A stretch of 64,000 bases of DNA from Fistularia commersonii (GCA_037954325.1 JBBMNZ010000013.1:8552501-8616500), one strand, 5' to 3'. Counted from the first letter of the stretch, positions 13,530 to 27,381 are shown. Program-made: numbers and translations. Notes: generated by a model not told the origin, from the letters alone.

Positions 13530-13815
13530 TCCTTTGTCACTTCTGAGCAACTCCGCCAACTCCAGAGGTAGACGGCACACCGCATCCTCTTCTGCGTGGC
13601 TGTTTCCGGGACATTGTTCTCCGTACTCTGATAGAGATCCGGTTGTGTGGCATGACACGGTAACAACAAGAAGGTCCTCCCGTAAAGTGATTTATATTTA
13701 TCGCCACTAGCTGGGCGTGGAGACGTAACTGCACCATTGACAAGCCTCTACCAGCAGTAAATTGTTCAAGCATTAATTAGTGGACTTCTTCCTCTAGCTG
13801 CGGTCATCTAGTTTT
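13530..13815 (-). pseudogene. CENP-B-type HTH transposase remnant, copy 1
   Basis: Reading down from about 13815: PQLEEEVH, a stop, then LMLEQFTAGRGLSMVQLRLH and FTGGPSCCYRVMPHNRISIR, ending RRTMSRKQP. This corresponds to the CENPB-type DNA-binding region of pogo-superfamily transposases (consensus-like GRGLSTVQLRLHAQ, GGPSWCYRFM). After MSRKQP the frame runs across a deletion joint into the remains of the acidic C-terminus. The DDE domain is absent, so the protein could not transpose. Confidence 0.75.
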
Positions 13816-14142
13816 TAGCCCGCGATTAGCTTTTTTTTTGTTTTCTTCATTGCAGTTAGAGTATTCTCTGCTTCACGCCAGTCCCTCACTAGTTTCTCGC
13901 TCACTTCAAACTTTCCTTCTGCTGCTCGAATTCCACTTTCAGCTGCATATTTCACTACCTGCAGCATGTAATCTGCAGAATATGATTTTTCCTTTTGGGG
14001 GCATTTGTGTTATGTCTTCTCGGTTGTCTTTATATGTTGATGTTTAAATTTTTAATTTTCCATGGCACCAGAGTAAAAGGAGTAGCAGATACTGCCATAC
14101 TCGCGGCTGTCACTGTGACAATAATGAACATTTGAAATTACC

Positions 14143-14237
14143 GTAAATTTTTAATATATAAGTCACACATCAGTATAAGTTGCAGCACCAGCCAAACCAT
14201 GAAAAAAAGTGCGACTTAGAATCCACACAAAACAGTA
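14143..14237. mobile_element. Short miniature element with GGACTATAAG-type termini
   Basis: The left end reads ACCGTAAATTTTTAATATAT then AAGTCACAC. The right end, read on the opposite strand, is TTACTGTTTTGTGTGGATTC then TAAGTCGCAC, so the two ends are degenerate inverted repeats. CAGCCAAACCATG lies inside. I see no coding capacity, and target duplications could not be fixed. Confidence 0.5.
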
Positions 14238-14314
14238 AATGGATAATTACATCGAAATCGTAGTCACTATTGGTCTATTATTCTACAAAGCCAGAATTCA
14301 ACCATTATCTAGGC

Positions 14315-14787
14315 CAAGGGTCGGCAACCTTTAACACCCAAAGAGCCATTTGGACCCGGTTTCCACGGAAAAGAAAACACTGGGAGCCGCAATTACTTTT
14401 TGACGTCTAAAATAAAGGTACCATGAATCTGCCAAGGCATCATTAAATGTTCTATTTTCTTCAGATATTTTTCTTTTCTTACATTTCTCCATATTTTGCC
14501 TACCTGGGGTTTAAAGTCTCGACAAATTGACGGTTCTGGCGGGTATACCGGCCTCCGTGAGTGTGACATTTATTTTGAGCTTCGAAAATAACAAAAATAA
14601 TTCTATTTCAATATTTCAAGATCACAATAATCTTCCAATTTAGAACTAAAATTAAAATAAGGAACTAACACAAATAAAATACACTTCAATTAAATACTTG
14701 AAATTTATTTTCCTAAGCCACTCGGAGCCGCAGTTTAAGGATGAAAGAGCTGCATGAGGCTCCGGAGCCACGGGTTGCCGACCCCTG
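14315..14787. mobile_element. hAT-type miniature transposon (473 bp)
   Basis: The ends are inverted repeats: CAAGGGTCGGCAACCT on the left, and CAGGGGTCGGCAACCCGTG when the right end is read on the minus strand, continuing GCTCCGGAGCC. The element is flanked by an 8-bp target duplication with one mismatch, ATCTAGGC (14307-14314) and ATCAAGGC (14788-14795). An 8-bp duplication and CAGGGGTCGGCAACC-type ends are typical of hAT elements in vertebrates. There is no transposase, so it was moved by an autonomous relative. Confidence 0.88.
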
Positions 14788-17666
14788 ATCAAGGCCATAG
14801 TTTCCATTAAAAAATTAGTTAGAGCTTGGATACATTGACACAATTCCTAAGCCTTCGTTGTTTTCAATTCATTACTGTTCCCTTTCTCTTTCTGACACTG
14901 ACAAGCTAAGCATTTCACATCATTGGTGATGGGAAAAGAACCAGCTGACTTGTGTCCTGGCTAGTCACACCCCTTGCTGTGGCCAGACAGCAAGGTGTAC
15001 CTGAAGTCCCAAGTCATCCATGTCAGAACCAGGGCCTCAGGCCACACACCTGTGTCTAGTATTCTTCACTGGGATCAATTAGCATTAAAGTTTCACAACT
15101 TGTCTCCTGCAGTTTGGACATAGTGTACACTGGAGGGTAACAGCCTGGGAGCAGCCGCATAGAAAAACTCTCAGAGAACTAAAATTCTGAGAGAGATACA
15201 TCGGTGAACCCACAACCGTCAGAAAGTTACATCTTTACACCTGGATATGACACCTCAATGCCAAAATTTCTACAAATCTACAATAAGGTCTGAGATTTCT
15301 TCTTTCATATCCCCGGAATAAATTATTTAAACTCACAAATTAATTTATGACATAGTGCAGAAGTTTCAAATTTGCCAGCTCTGGCAACAGCATGCAAAAC
15401 CTTCTCAAGAAACCATTTACAGATACTCATCGTTATTCCAACATTTAGGCAAGATGATTACTTGACCATAAGAAATGATGAGTTCTAATAAGATTCTGAG
15501 GCGGAGTATCCCTTTTTTTTTTTTTTTCCAATAGGGTGCCTCATCGAGTTCCTTAAATCACCAAAGGGTACTATATTGTATACATTTGCGACTAGATTTT
15601 TCATGATGCATGAAAATAAAAAAAACAAAACATTTTTTTTTGTTGCATATGTCATGTTGAAATTTTCTTTTGAGTGACAGGCCATTGTTTTCAAGCACTA
15701 TTTTTTGTAATTCGCATAGGCTTGGCAAAGAAACAACTGAAGTTTGTTTCATTGTTTCTATGAGAAATATATCCTGGCAGATATTCAAGTCCTAAAAATC
15801 CAAGTGAACTTTCACTTTCAGCAATTTTTTTAAAATCATGCCTTCTCCACAGACTGGTTATTTTTGTTTTTCAAACTCAACTTTTCCCAAGGTTCAAGAG
15901 TGTGGCTCAAAAGAGCTTCTTCACGAGATTCTATCTACATATGCTTAACAGCCTCGAACTCAAGAAGCCTGTCAGAAAAGCCTCCTACTTACATGAACCA
16001 TTATATAGCTACACACCAAACAGATAGTGTTTGGCAGGTAGGCAGCAGAATCAATTTTACAAATCCCAAGGCTCTCTTCCGGGGCTTTTGCCTTCACTGT
16101 TTGTCGGTTTGCGTAGACCATGGGTGGGTTACACTGGTTGCCTCCACTAATATATGGCTCTGTTTCTACCACAGAGGAAAAAGAACATTGAGGGCAGCTG
16201 TACCTGTGATGCCTTGTGGTTGTCTCTTGGCAGCGCCCTTCACATCAAGGCAAAAGCCTGGACATTGGATCTGACAGAAGTGACCTCCATGTCACATCAC
16301 CCTCACAAGACACACAAACACATGCCTTCTTGCAGAAAGATGTCTGGCCAAAAATTTACATACACAAATGTGCTGACTCCCAAAACAACCTTAAGAAAAA
16401 AAGAGAGGTCCATACATTAGGTGACAAATGCATTCAAAGGTATGCACGACAACAAACTGCACACCACACTACCCCCTCTGGGCCGCTTAGCCACCCAGCC
16501 CCTGTCAGACAGGCTTCAATAAGGATTCCTGCAAAAAAAGACTGCTAGATGAAATGGGCAAACAAAAAAGGGATGAAAAAAGGCTTAAATAAAAGGCAGA
16601 GAGTGGACCCTGTTATTCTCCCTGAGCAGCAAATCATTTGCCAGCAATTTGTGACTCATTTTGAAGCCTCTTGTGTTGGGGTACTTTTGACACATGTAGA
16701 AAATGGAAGGTGGGGGAAAAAGAATGTTGGATTTGACGGTGAATTTTGACATATATTTCATAGGTTCGAGCCAACCGGTTTTCACCATGTAATATCAAAA
16801 TAATTGTTGGCTTATCAAAAATTAATGTAGTACTTGTCAGCGGGTACGCTAGTAACTGGTAGAAATTGATGCAGCACAATTCATTGTGTCACAAGTACTG
16901 CAACTTTGGCATTTTGTCGCCTCATAAATAAAAAAACAATAATGGCGGTTTGTTACATTTTAAAGAATTCAGTAAAATCAATATTTTGCATCTGTTTCCA
17001 GAAAACTTCAACTCATATCATACAAACACAGCTGCCTTCTGCAACTGATTAGCCTTATCTTAATCCCCATAAACAAAATGACATTACCAGTGAATCAATT
17101 TTCTCAGCAGTCTTTCCACAAGACATATTTACCTGGCCTCCCCTAGGCCTAATTGAAATTAAGTTAGGTGACCTTTGGGGCGCCTGTAGGGGCCTGCTTG
17201 TTCCAGTAGCCCCTTACCATATTTCATTTGGAAGAACCTCATAAATCAGCTTGTTGAAATGGGTCCTAATGATGGTGTCGACCTTTCTCATGACATTTCC
17301 AAATGGCCACATCCTCTACCTAGGACCACAGTTCCATGAAAGCCAGCCAACCATGGTATATAAAGATGACAGTGAGTCCTCTGCAGCAAGCATCCTCGAG
17401 CAAATAAACTACTGGCACAGGTAAATGGAACTGGGGTTTGGCATTGATTGGCAAAAGTTATTTTCTGTTTACACGACATTGGAAGATTAATTTTCACTGA
17501 AAATTTTGCACTTGTGGAGAGTAAACATTATCATTTTTCACTTTCAAAATATTTCAACAAATTGTTAATAGCTGGCTGTGTGAAAATTTGCCCGATTGGC
17601 TTTACGTATTTATGTATTCCGATAGGCTCCCCCGAAGAAAATCCTCTATAGTGACTATCTATGCAA

Positions 17667-17784
<118 letters not shown>

Positions 17785-20700
17785 GCTGTGGCAAAAGCAT
17801 AAATTTGGCCTTTTGTATGTATGATGTATAGTTTGCTATAGCATTTTTTGCTTGTGTGTGTGTGTGTGAATGTTTGTGTTATACTAGGAGAGAAGTAAAG
17901 GTGCACTTGAGACAAGCCTTGTGGGAATAGGAACATCTGGTGGCCAGGCTGCTTCTCTGGTTAACATGCTCCTCCTCAGTGGTCCCAAACAACTCACTCT
18001 GGTAGTGCATACACACTCATGCACAGGTAAATGCTGATCCATACAAATGCTTTTGGACAAAGCGTGGTAATTTAATCAGCATATATCTTAAACCTAAATC
18101 ATCTTGTATGCGTATATAATAGTATAGCATGTCTTCAGATAGCACTGCCATAATACAGAAATAAAAAATAGCCAGAGAGGCTATCATGAATGAAATGTTT
18201 TCATAAATAAAAATCCTTTTGACAAACAATTCTGTCTCCATTATTTTGAAGAATTATCATGATAAATGTTGGGTGATACTGCTAGATCTGCTCAAGTATT
18301 TGTTGCCTGACTCATATATCAAGCCTGAATATAGTGAATATAGAACTATGCAGTACTTGGTTATTGTTACTTTGCTTATCATGCAGAAGCACACATTTAT
18401 TTAAAGTTATCACTCATAACACTGCTTCAGGTCAGGTCTTCAGGAGTGTCACACATGCTGCATTAGATGGGAGTGGGTGTCAATTACAGTCTGTTCAATA
18501 ATGATGGTGACTCACAATTCCTCACTGAGAGGTAGTGGTCTTATTAGATTGCTCACACATCTGGGCCAGGTTGCTATAGCCTTAGGTGAGATTTTGGATT
18601 AACAACTCCCTTCCTTACTTCCCTTTCTCTCAAATCTCGCCTTTTCTTTTACTGGTGTTCTGCAAGAACCAATGCCTTCCACCCTTCCGTTTTCAACAAT
18701 CATAGAGATCATTTAACAATCAGTAAGTCAGACAATGGTAATTTACTCTGGTGAGTTAATTCAAGGTAATGCTTTGCTTCTCCCAACAGTCCATACAAGC
18801 ACCCTGTGTGTGTTCTGAGGCACAAGGATAATGTAAAAATAAGGTGAGAAGGATAAGGACATAGCTTGTAAATGAACTGAAAATACTGTGCAACATTTAT
18901 AAAAAGTATTGTTTTGTAAAGATCAGATTGTGTTTTCATTGTATTGCATAGTGCATCTATTCTTATTTTGTAAAATAAAATACTATAAAATAAAGACTAA
19001 ATTTAAGAACAGCAATGTGTTCAATAATAGGGAGGTAGGTATGAGGTATAAATTACATTTCTGCAAAAAAATTACATGGTGAGTAGCATTCCGAACTCTT
19101 GGAGTAACTGTTTTTTGCAGTGTATTTTTATACATGGCGCTCATGTGAGCATGTTTAAAGTGGCAAAGCAGTAGGACACTTATTGATTTGCTAATATTGA
19201 GCAACACAGGTGGTATCTAAGTAGCCTGCTATCCTCAAAAAGCTGACAATTACAAACACCTGGACACAAATTGATCAAGCTCACCAGGCTTATCCAGCTA
19301 CCATCAATCATTTTTGCCTGCCAGTGGAGGTCTGTCTGAGGTTTGTACTCATGTATTTGTAAAACTGTGTTGTATTGTAGTATCTAATGAAGACACTTGG
19401 ACATGTGAAGCAGCCACCAACAAAGAGTAAAAAGGAAAGACCTAAAAGCAAAACAACAAAAATGGCTGCCTCTGCATTTTCCAATATTTTTAAATATTGC
19501 TGAGATATACATATACCCTTCAATCACAACAAAGTCAACTGGGGTCTAACTATATATTTTTTAATTATTAACTTTAAATTTCTCACTGTGGTTATTGCTG
19601 CAAACTAACCTAACCCACATGCAAATTGCCATTATGTCACTGGAAACTAACATTTGACTGACTCCTTCCATAATGAGGATAATCTGAAATGCTAACAAAT
19701 AATGATTGTTATGCCAACAAATGATGGTATTCATGAATGATATTTTGTTCAACCACACGCACTCAAAAGAAATACATACGTTCACAGCTGGCTCGGCTTT
19801 AAAAATGGCTCATCATAATATCATAATTTCCATTGATAATTGTGAGCCAAGAAAATTAACATGGGGTAATGATTCTTTACACCTTGATATGACACCTACA
19901 TTAAAAACAACATCTTATTAAAATATACACTTTTAGATCAACACTTTTTCCAGTAGGATTTTAATTTCATTTTATTTTCATTTTTTCTATACAGTCTACA
20001 CAGCTTGATTTCTGCTAATTTCAATCCCTTGATGGATCCTGTGCATTGTCTCAAAAGCTGACTAATCATGAAATTTATGCCGTGTGTGGATCAAGCTCAG
20101 AGCATGGCTGGATGTGTATAAAAAAGTTTGAAAATAACAGAAAAATGAAGACAATTAAAATTCTAACAAGTGGCAAACTACAGATTTAAGGATGAAAGGC
20201 AGCCTCAAGTATGTTACTCTGCAAAACACTTAAAATCTTAACAACTGCTCTTAATAAGGATCACAGGACTGTTTCATTCTCTGACAAAAAGCGTTCAAAT
20301 GTTTTCTAATTCCTGTTTTGAAAATTGTGTTATAATAGAATTGTTATCGATGATAAAATGTAAACTTTAATCTCTTTTCTCTCTCTGAATGTGTGCTTAA
20401 GACCAAAGGTTTTTTTTTTTCTTACAACTAACTCCAGAAATATTGAGCAAATGTAATACTCTAAAATGGCCCCAAAACACACATTACTGTACACTTAGTG
20501 TCTGCATAGTCTTTGTGAAAAGCACTTAGTTTGATAAAGACTTCAATATGTGTTCAGGTCAGAGAGGTTTCCTTTGATATTTATGTCTTTGAAATCTTAT
20601 TCCTCAGTTAACTAAACACAAGCTAGTCTTTAATGTTTTTTGAGACGTGATAATGGTCAAATGTTCGTCACGATAATGATCTCTGAGGTTTCTATTCACA

Positions 20701-21870
20701 AAAAAAATGGAATTGGTGGAGTTCATTCAAATGACGCTCAACATCACAATCTTTTCTATGGCTATAGCTCTATACACATTAGCTTCTTTAACTGAATATC
20801 ATAATCTAAAGTGATATGACTAACCTTCAATGCAGATACATTAATAGCTTTATAGATTATAGTAACTACAATGTGAAACAAAACTTAGACACATTACTAA
20901 GTGAGCAAAAGTTTAGAAAGAGGCTGGAGCGCATTTGAGTGGTATTTATTTTGACAGAAAATCAACTTTTAATGCAGAGTCTTGTGGTGGGAGAAATTAG
21001 GCATTACCCAACAGAGAGTGCATAAAATGTTTATAAATGACAATGATGTTGACATAGACGGTGGCGAGCTTTGGGAACGGACTAAAATTACATCCGTCAG
21101 AAAACACGCCATACACTTTGACCTAATCCTTTGAGGTATAGATAAAGACAAAAGCAAGGAAAAAATGCAATTCAAAGGGGGACAGTGGAAAAGAGAATGA
21201 GTGTGAATTCATAAGGTTGTAGCTAAAATAGTTGACGCATGAAAGTAAGAGACAGTGAGCGACAGGGTGAAAGAATTCATAAGGCATGGTGTCTGTTGGC
21301 TGGACAGGGGAGGAGAGGGGAGCATGCAACAGCAGAGTGTGACAAATGTGGCAGAACAAACCAGTGGTGACTCACGGGCGCCTTCATTCAATGCTGTGAT
21401 CAGATCTAGCAGGACAGCCCACCATATGGGATGGCACAACTTATTCAACCAATCACTTAGACTAGGAACAGGACCAGAAGAGCAGTGGGAATGGTGTGTG
21501 TCTATTGGTGTGTGTTCATGTTGAAAGAAAAGCTGCGCCAAGGTTTCTTGGATACGGTGGTACATGAATGAGGTAGTATGGGGAAAAGACTGCAAGGAAG
21601 CCAACAATTTATCTAAAAGACAAAATGAAAATAACTGCAAATATCACAGGAAACAAGAGATGACAACTGAGAAAGACTGAAGACAAATACCCCCAAAAGG
21701 AATATCATATTCTACAGATTACAAGCTGCAAGTAGGGAAATATACAGCTGAAAACAGTAATCCAGCAGCAGAAAGCAAGTTTGAAGTGAGCGAGAAATTA
21801 GTGAAGACGAAAGCAGAGGATACTCTTAACTGCAATGAAGAAAACAAAAAAAGCTAACCACGGGCTAAAA

Positions 21871-22184
21871 GCTAGATGGCCACAGCTAGAGGAAAAAGTT
21901 CACAAATGGGTGCTTGAAAAACGTGCGGGAGAGGCTTGTCAAGGGTACAACGATGTCTCCACACCCAAGTAGTTGCCAAGATGATGAATATAAATGACTT
22001 TACGAGAGGACCTTCTACCACGTCATGCTATGCAACCGCCTCTTTATCAGAAAGAGAACAACAATGTCCCAAAAACAGCCACACAGAAGAGGAAGCAGAG
22101 CGCCGTCTACCTCTGGAGTTGGCGGAGTTGCTTAGAAGTGACACAGAGGATGAAAATATCAATGGATTTAGTGATTTGGAGTGA
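21871..22184 (+). pseudogene. CENP-B-type HTH transposase remnant with acidic C-terminus, copy 2
   Basis: The translation starts RWPQLEEKVHKWVLEKRAG, then shifts frame to continue as GLSRVQRCLHTQVVAKMMNI and DFTRGPSTTSCYATA, then SEREQQCPKN, and ends LELAELLRSDTEDENINGF followed by SDLE and a stop. The first part is the pogo-type DNA-binding domain; the SDTEDE tail is an acidic C-terminus. The segment between them, which should carry the DDE nuclease, is missing at the same joint seen in copy 1. Confidence 0.75.
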
Positions 22185-22589
22185 GATCGAGAATTTGGTA
22201 AACTTGTTATGCTATGTTGTCTATGCTATAGTTATCTGAAAAGCTGTTAATTTGTTATGTTAACATACCAGACACCTGTTCAGCCTGTTGTTCTCTATTC
22301 TATTGTTATTACTATTGTTACGACCCTGGAGTACTGTTTAGAGGAATGTTCAGAGTTCTGTGATTTTCCTACTGGCTGTGAATGTGTTTTGGGATGAGCG
22401 AGAGTGAGGGGGCGGGATGGGAGGAAAAAGGGCACTGAGACAGAGAAGATTAAGTGGAGCCGCAGTTTCTGAACTGTTATAATTGTTCTAATAAAGATGA
22501 GGTTTAACCAGCATATCGTCATCACTGGGCACGTCCGCTCGGACATTGCACCCTAACTAGCCTTTCAAGGTTCAGGTCTTGCCCCCCCA

Positions 22590-22706
22590 AAAAATGTGCC
22601 TTATAATCCAGTGCGAATTATTTATGTTTTTTTCTTCTTCATTATGCATTTTTTGGCTGGTGCAACTTATACTCCAGAGCAACTTATAGTCTGGAAATAC
22701 GGCATC
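22590..22706 (-). repeat. GGACTATAAGT-type module inside pogo-like copy 2
   Basis: This is the reverse-complement counterpart of 13043-13140, with CAGCCAAAAAATGCATAATG readable on the minus strand and a TTTCCAGACTATAAG end. Confidence 0.6.
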
Positions 22707-24702
22707 ATCCTTATCTATCTAATTTGAACTTATTTCTCAGAAAAATGAACAAATCAGACTTATGTACAATGTAAAAAGAAATGGGGGGTGTCATATACTA
22801 AAATGAGCTCAGAGCAGCTTACTTCAGTTCAATTTATGTGTATGAAGTTATACGTTTATTGTCTGAGGTGGCAGGGGCTGATAGCTGTCATCCAGGTTTC
22901 ACACTGAATAGTATCAAATATTGATTAAAAAGTAAAAACCTCTTTGAATATTCTGTTTTCCTGAGCTTTTGGTTACTTCAGATTACAGCTTGGCTTTGAA
23001 GGGCCTGGCGAACTGATCTCTTGCACATCAGGTCTTATGATGGAAACTGATATATACTTCAACTAAAGCCACATATTTTTGAAAGGAAAGAATGTTTTGT
23101 CCTGCTTGGCAAGAGGCCCTATAAGCACCTGAGGTGCATTGCACTTGACAGTAAGCAGAACCAATTTGCTTAACTTTGTAACATACAGAGAATCAGCGAT
23201 AAAATTGTTAGCCCTATGCTCAGCTGGAAAACATATTGTTATCCACTTTGTTCCTCAGCCACCTTGCCAGCTTACTCAATTTTTGCAAGATGGTGATAAG
23301 ACAGATAATGATCATGTGGTAACTTAGGGATTGGATTAGAGGCGCATTGTAATCACATGCTTTTGAGAGAGCAAGATAGTCATAAGGGAAATAACTACAA
23401 GCCGCTGATCAAGATCTACCATTTGTCTGTTACGTTAAATGTGATCTTGGGGAAAAAAAACCTCAGACACAAAAACACATAGAGAATTTGTTCTTTTATG
23501 GCCATGGGCAGACATTGTTTTGTTTGGGTCTGACAAATAGTAGCCTTAGAATAATATGTGGATAGATATTGTAAGGGATGCAAAAACTGAAAGTGGGATC
23601 AACCAAACCTTCTTAGATTTGGTTGATCTTGGATGAAGAACCCGTCCAACAAAACTGCCATCATACTTCGAAACATCCGATAGCGGTTTACAATTATGGT
23701 CAACCTCACAATAATCAGCTGTACTTTACTATTAACATTTTAGCTTGCACTTTTTCAATTTGCAGACTCACTTTTGCGGTGCTTTACTTGACTATTTACA
23801 TTTAAATTTCCATATTTGATTTGCCATTGCACAATAGTCGTTGCCATTGCACAACAGTTGTCAAACTTGTCAAACAGCCATGAACTAAGAATATTCATGG
23901 TCTACTTGCATTTACTGTTTAGCTGCCAAATCACACAATTTCTATTAGTACCTTTAATTACCTTCATGCTGATTTGAAAAGTCTACATTTCCACTACATC
24001 TTTCATTCATTTACCTTTATTGTGCTTATTTCTTTGTAGGGGGAAACATGTTTCTATACCGTGCATATGAAAACAAACACTTGAAATATTTTCCTTGAAA
24101 GGCAAACTGGCATCACCACGTGATCCAGAGCATAGATTGTTACTGAAATCCTCTACTTATTCGATTTTACATTTTTTAATAAAAAAGGCAAACATAATTT
24201 GAGGTTATTATTCATAAGACGTGAAAGAAATTAGATCATATATGAAAATTCCATCAGAAGAGTCAGAGGGTAGCATTAGCTAAAGTAAAGGAGCACATTA
24301 CATGTCCCAAGAGGTTAGTTGGAGTGATATCACATTCTCAGTGAATCTTATTCACAGCCAATCCCTCTCCCTTCCTGTTCCCTCTGCCCCTTGCCACAGG
24401 CTCTACTCTATTCTTAGGTCCTTTTTTCCAAATGATCTACTTTACACTTTCTAGTCTCTATATTACAGACAATCGAGGGGAAATTCAGTTTGATGGGCAG
24501 AATGCTACACCTTTCGAGAAGTCTTTAGTACAGAACCCTGAATGTGAAAACAATGTTGTTTAAATTGACATCTCACATTTTTTTTAACTGCAACAGTTTG
24601 AAATCTGTCTTCATCACCTCTTCAATTCTTGACTAAACATTTCAGTATCGTCATGAAACTGTGTTTAAAATACTAAATCAATTACAAATTGGTACTTTGT
24701 AC

Positions 24703-24972
24703 CTGCCATCCATCCATAATCTACCGCTATCCTGCACTGCAGGTTCGTGAGGATGCTGGAGCCTACTCTAGCTGTCATTGAGCAAGAGGTGGGGCATACC
24801 AGTCACAGGGCCACATATAGGACCTTCACCCATTCAATCTCTCATTCACACATCTGGGAAATTATTTACAATGAGCCATATGCATGTTTTTGGACTCCGG
24901 GAGGAAACTAGAAACAGAAAAGCCCTTCGTGCTGTGAAGTGCAAACGCTAACCACTGTGCCCCCTTCTGCCC
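24703..24972 (-). mobile_element. tRNA-like SINE, internally deleted copy
   Basis: It begins CCATCCATCCATAATCTACC and includes GCATGTTTTTGGACTCCGGG, and ends with GCTAACCACTGTGCCCCC, the inverse of the A-box head. Sequence that should lie between GAGGAAAC and the CCCTTCGTGCTGTGA block is deleted, removing the B-box region. Confidence 0.7.
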
Positions 24973-26059
24973 AGCACCGAACAAAAACAAAATAGTAATG
25001 GTAAGTTAACTGACATCACTGAAACACAGATGAATATTTACTGTAACTGGCTTAGTTGTCGGGCAAATTGAAACAAACTAGACCACTCCATAACAAAAAA
25101 ATTGGTCCAACTCATATGAAAGTTAGAATCTTTTAACAGCTGCTATAAATGGCCACTGCTTGAAGGCTCCCACTCTACACATCGTGCCTGTTGTCTTATC
25201 TGGAGCAGCAATATTTGATGAGGTCTGACGGTAGTAAAAGACTGTCCACATACAAAAAAAGACGAGATAATAGATGTTGCCATTCTAAGCCAATAATAGT
25301 GTCTATAATGAAATCAGTAGAGCAGAAAAGAGGCGCTCTTTCATTTCCTTATGCAGGGCCATGCGTTTTGTACATCCCATTATTCATCAGGTCCTGACTG
25401 CTGATAACAGTTCCATTTGCATCAGAATCAAGAATGACTTATAACCTTCCCTCCCAAATCCCCCCTGTGGAAATAAAGTGACCTAAAAAGAACAAGTAAT
25501 GTTCTTAGGTTTCTGTCAGCAACTGTGAACAATTATGGAATTGTGTGAGTTCTGTATCAGGATGAAAGGCACAGTACGGAATACCATACATTAAATTTGT
25601 CATTAGGAAATAAATAACACTCCCAAACAGAAACTTTTCTGCTGCGTGAAACCTTGCTGTATCTGTAATAGCCCTTTCGCCAGGCATGGCCTACTTACTT
25701 TCTTGAACAAAAGACAGGACAAGAGTGCATCACTGGAAATGGTGAAATAATCTTGGACATGGTTTTCAAAAATGCTTGACCTACTCCAGTACACTTTACA
25801 GTTAAAAGGCACAAAGCTTCACAATCTGTCTGCCGTGAGTCAGGAACATATCGTGTAGTAATGGTGATCACTCCAAACCACAAAAGGATTGGAACAAGTT
25901 AAAGAAAAATGGTAATGTTTGGAGGACTGATCTTCATGATAAACTGAAAGGACTTGCTGTGGATTTATGATGTGTGCCTTTGTACATAGTGTGAGACTCC
26001 AGATAAAGCTGGCTGGTATTCCTCTTGCATATGCAGCAAATTCAATGACTGCGTTCCTA

Positions 26060-26102
26060 CCCCCCCCCCCCCACACACACACACACACACACGCACACAC
26101 GC
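26060..26102 (+). repeat. Poly-C plus (CA)n microsatellite
   Basis: A run of about 13 C residues passes directly into (CA)n with two G interruptions. Confidence 0.95.
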
Positions 26103-27381
26103 AAACATAATGTGTGCTGGACATAAAATTAGTTGTGGTCAGATGACTAGCATCCCACTCTATTCAGTTGAGTGTTTGCACCAATCTCAAGCAAAATGAG
26201 GCCTAAAGTCCATGTTTTTTTACCTGCTACTTGAATTGGCGATATACAGTATAAGCTTAAATATCCAGGGCCACTAAGGCATTTAAATCCACTGCAAACA
26301 CTCGGAGAATGTACAAGTCACTGGCACTAAGTTCTATTAAAATGGATCAATGTGCTCTTAATAAGATTCTAATAAATGTATATATAAAAATAAATTAACA
26401 ACAAGCCAGGGGAAGATATGCTGGGGGGAAATGATTTAGATTGAGCCTCTGGCATATTATCATATTTTACTAAATGAGACAATAAGACAATAAAACATCA
26501 TACTTAAAGTGAATACGGGATCGTATATTTCCACATATTAATTATACCAAAACACCCCTAAAATATATTCATGGACGAGCAAAAATAAACTTTTCAACCT
26601 TGAATCTAACCTAACGATAAGATGTCAATGTTTACTTTTTTCAATCAATCAAACAAAATCTAAACATTTGCATCATTTCACTTACATATCACAACTGTGT
26701 CTGCTATGTTGCCATATCAAACTCATTTCCTAATGCCAACGCTGAAATGGGTAGACAAATGCAGGAGTCCCTATTAAACTTTTCAATTTGAGTCTTGTTC
26801 ATAAAATAAGCTAGCACTTCAGTGCTTAACAACATTGACAGTGATTCATTGTAAAAACACAATCTGTTGCTCTTATGACATTTTGACAGTGAGGTTCTTA
26901 CTTACTCGCTGTCTTGTTCTTGTCTCCTGAACCGTCCCCATTGCCACTGCTTTCACTCAGATTTTTGGCTTTTTCTATCCTTTAATGTTACAGGATTTGG
27001 ATATATGTAAAACGATGGTTAAATGTAAACGATACTGGCTTCACCAGTAAGCTTGTTTGGCAGTAAAAGTACTCCCAAGGGTTAGAAATTTAATATGTCA
27101 ACAACTTGGTGCCTGGGAAGGCATGTTTGCAATGCACATTTCTGTAAAAACCCTCCAGTCACAGAGAAACATTCTGAAAACATTGGCCCTGGGGTTCTAG
27201 TGACAACTGTTTCAGTAGACAGGTCTGTCAATTATACATCCTGAACATACCCATTTTATATGTTTCTGTTTAACAAAAACAGTATAATGTCTACATGCTA
27301 TTGTGATTAACAGACTACATTAAGCACTGATAACATTTGTAGATATTATGTTAACCTGCATACAATCTCAACTATATCTAT

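Larger units (their letters stand above)
12846..14050 (-). mobile_element. Pogo/Tigger-like element relic, copy 1 (internally deleted)
   Basis: On the minus strand this block contains a transposase leader, a CENP-B-type helix-turn-helix segment, an acidic C-terminal remnant, and a 3' non-coding region. It aligns along its length, inverted, with 21655-22896. Landmarks shared by both are the GTCCGCTCGGACATT segment, the AGGTTTAACCAGCA segment, and the acidic tail region. Copy 1 lacks about 80 bp present in copy 2 (near 13470). No DDE catalytic domain is present. Assignment to pogo/Tigger rests on the helix-turn-helix protein similarity. Confidence 0.7.
21655..22896 (+). mobile_element. Pogo/Tigger-like element relic, copy 2, inverted relative to copy 1
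   Basis: This is the same block as 12846-14050 in opposite orientation, with a 5' leader (21655-21870), HTH remnant, acidic C-terminus, a 3' region holding AATAAAG at about 22490, and a short GGACTATAAG-type module at about 22590-22706. Homology ends abruptly at about 21655, where copy 1 continues into unrelated sequence, and at about 22896. The two copies are about 7.6 kb apart, edge to edge. Confidence 0.7.

Noticed and set aside
15864..16548. Several overlapping frames of 66-136 codons
   Set aside because: No protein similarity and no consistent frame; ordinary intron sequence.
21209..21640. Overlapping open frames on both strands, up to 143 codons
   Set aside because: No recognisable domain, compositionally odd, no splice context; chance frames.
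22317..22558. Solo-LTR-like segment (TGTTACGACCC... to ...CACCCTAACT with AATAAAG) inside pogo-like copy 2
   Set aside because: No target duplication could be found, and the same segment is in copy 1. AATAAAG is equally well explained as the transposase gene's own polyadenylation signal.
25440..25490. CCCCTGTGGAAATAAAGTGA resembling a LINE 3' end
   Set aside because: Only a short match, with no upstream LINE sequence or terminal tandem.
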